64,000 nucleotides of DNA from assembly GCF_006385175.1 (NCBI RefSeq), contig NZ_VFIY01000014.1:124001-188000 (forward strand), given 5' to 3'. Numbering within the stretch: position 1 is the stretch's first letter; each line of letters opens with the position of its first letter. Made by a program: the position numbers and the translations under genes. The notes beneath the pieces were generated by a model that was given only the letters and a program-made list of their open reading frames with translations, made no database searches and was not told where the DNA came from. This DNA comes from Emcibacter nanhaiensis (lineage in GTDB: Bacteria > Pseudomonadota > Alphaproteobacteria > Sphingomonadales > Emcibacteraceae). Below, in pieces: positions 60,791-64,000 of this stretch.

Positions 60791-62008
60791 ATGAGCATGA
60801 AAAAATTCTTCTTCGCCTGGCTGGCTTTCGTTGTCCTGTTCTTCGCCGCGGCGGCGGGCCTGACCTGGTTTACCGACCCCTATCTGATGTACGGCCAGGC
60901 GCCGATCGCGGGGATTAACGCCATCAAGCCCGAGGCCGGCACCCACTCCCGCCAGGCCCGGCTGCATGCGGCCCACCGCGCCGACATGGATGTGCTGATC
61001 GTCGGCAACAGCCGGGTGGAAATGGGCCTCGATCCCGACAATGCGCTGTTCAAATCCCGCGGCGACAGGGTGTTCAACCTCGGCCTGCCCGGCAGCCCGA
61101 TCGGCATGCAGTATGGCTATGCCCTCGATGTGGTGCGGGACAAGGACATCAAGATGGTGCTGATCGGCGTCGATTTCCTCGATTTCGTCACCACCGCCGA
61201 CAGCACACCCGAGAACTGGCCGCCGGCCCCACGGGACTATGACAAACGCAGGAAATACGACTGGGACGGCCATGCCAACCCGGACTATCGCCTGCAGAAG
61301 CTGCGCGACCTGGCGCTGCCGCTGATCTCCCTCAGCGGCGTACTCGACAGCATCAGCACGCTGAGCGGCCAGAAACCGAACAGCAGCAGCCTGACCGCGG
61401 ACGGCTTCAACCCGGGCCGGGACATGGCCTGGAACACGAAAAAGGAAGGGGTGCTGGCCCTGTTCCGGCAGAAAACCCCGCAGCTGGTGCAAAGCTTCAC
61501 CCGCAAGGACTGGCGCGCCTTTTACGGCGCCGGCCACTGGTCCAACGAACTGGCATTGCTCGACCGCTTCGTCCGGGAACTGCGCGCCCGCGACATCGAG
61601 GTGCATATTTTCGTCAATCCCTACCACATCCACTATCTGCAGGTGATCGACCGCGCCGGGCTGTGGATGGAGTTCGAAAAATGGAAAATGGCCCTGACCA
61701 CCTTTGAGGATTACGGCGACGGCGTGCAGGTCGTTGATTTCAGCCGCATCACCCCGTTTCACACCGAACCGGTGCTGAGTGCCGGCAGGACCCCGCTCAA
61801 GTGGTTCTGGGAACCGGCCCACTACCGCCGCGAACTGGGCGACCTGATGATCCGGCGCCTGCTTGGCGACTGCACCGTCGCCTTCGGCCAGACCCTGAGC
61901 GCGGACAGCCTCAGGGAGAATCTCGAGGCCGACCGCCGGGTGCTGGACGCCTGGCAGCAGGCCAACCCGGACGAGGTCGGTTTCGTCAACGGCTTCTTCG
62001 CGAAATAA
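60791..62008 (+). CDS. SGNH-hydrolase-like partner of the MBOAT acyltransferase
   Basis: A 405-aa protein with an N-terminal signal anchor (FFFAWLAFVVLFFAAAAGLT) and an extracytoplasmic SGNH-like fold. VLIVGNSRVEMGLDPD contains the possible nucleophile Ser, FNLGLPGSPIGMQYG the oxyanion glycine, and EPAHYRRELGDLM the late His. It resembles AlgJ/AlgX/DltD-type proteins that complete O-acylation with an MBOAT partner. The spacing of 15 bp to the MBOAT gene supports one operon. The acceptor is unknown. Confidence 0.82.
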   Translation: MSMKKFFFAWLAFVVLFFAAAAGLTWFTDPYLMYGQAPIAGINAIKPEAGTHSRQARLHAAHRADMDVLIVGNSRVEMGLDPDNALFKSRGDRVFNLGLPGSPIGMQYGYALDVVRDKDIKMVLIGVDFLDFVTTADSTPENWPPAPRDYDKRRKYDWDGHANPDYRLQKLRDLALPLISLSGVLDSISTLSGQKPNSSSLTADGFNPGRDMAWNTKKEGVLALFRQKTPQLVQSFTRKDWRAFYGAGHWSNELALLDRFVRELRARDIEVHIFVNPYHIHYLQVIDRAGLWMEFEKWKMALTTFEDYGDGVQVVDFSRITPFHTEPVLSAGRTPLKWFWEPAHYRRELGDLMIRRLLGDCTVAFGQTLSADSLRENLEADRRVLDAWQQANPDEVGFVNGFFAK

Positions 62009-62057
62009 ATAACAAACGGCACTGGAAAATCGGCGCGAGTCACCCCATTATGGGGAC

Positions 62058-64000
<1,943 letters not shown>

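Overview
The window looks like chromosomal DNA of a free-living alphaproteobacterium, perhaps a marine Emcibacter/Kordiimonas-type lineage (the order is inference). The pointers are a clear CpdR response regulator, an alphaproteobacterial sRNA with the UUUCCUCCCU box typical of the suhB/MmgR (alpha-r8) family, Irr/Fur-like TTAGAA-N3-TTCTAA operators and typical gene content. I see no rRNA, tRNA, insertion sequence, prophage or CRISPR array.

Layout. 0-2.5 kb: a gene end, an exported protein and an orphan MotA/ZorA-like membrane protein with a long coiled coil. 2.7-20.1 kb: an exosortase-A (XrtA/PEP-CTERM) associated block. It holds three glycosyltransferases, two giant PrsT TPR proteins, the PrsK/PrsR two-component pair, the EpsB-type sugar transferase, the LuxI-like exosortase acyltransferase and a ThiF-nitroreductase fusion. 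The exosortase itself is not in the window. 20.3-32.5 kb: the most unusual region. GDP-mannose enzyme ManC is followed by a 948-aa surface protein with about 345 residues of almost pure Asp-Thr repeat. Then come an AMMECR1-like/(alpha/alpha)-barrel protein, an NfrB-like glycan synthase with a C-terminal MshEN domain, and an NfrA-like outer-membrane protein. Together they look like a c-di-GMP-responsive glycan synthesis/secretion locus coupled to a stalk-like surface protein. Two DUF2059 proteins close this region.

32.6-51.9 kb: mostly housekeeping genes (amidohydrolase, PepN, a LuxO-like sigma-54 activator, CpdR, N-formylglutamate amidohydrolase, quinone oxidoreductase, TypA, HisN, lysophospholipase, a TadG-like pilus protein). 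It also holds a minus-strand alpha-r8-type sRNA and a protein made of two degenerate phosphorelay domains. 52-58.9 kb: a stress region with a peroxiredoxin and Dps that share a predicted Fur-family operator, two LysR regulators, an aminotransferase, and a tandem pair of candidate sRNAs with an identical 75-bp 3' end and several CCUCC (anti-Shine-Dalgarno) loops. 59-64 kb: an MBOAT/SGNH polysaccharide O-acylation pair and the start of uvrB, which runs off the window.

How the genes may work together (inference): ManC supplies GDP-mannose, the XrtA-type glycosyltransferases and the NfrB-like synthase build surface glycan, NfrA exports it, and the Asp-Thr repeat protein may be a surface stalk handled by the exosortase pathway under PrsK/PrsR control. 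No sigma-54 promoter (GG-N10-GC) was found in front of the likely targets by eye, so that regulatory link is not shown by the sequence.
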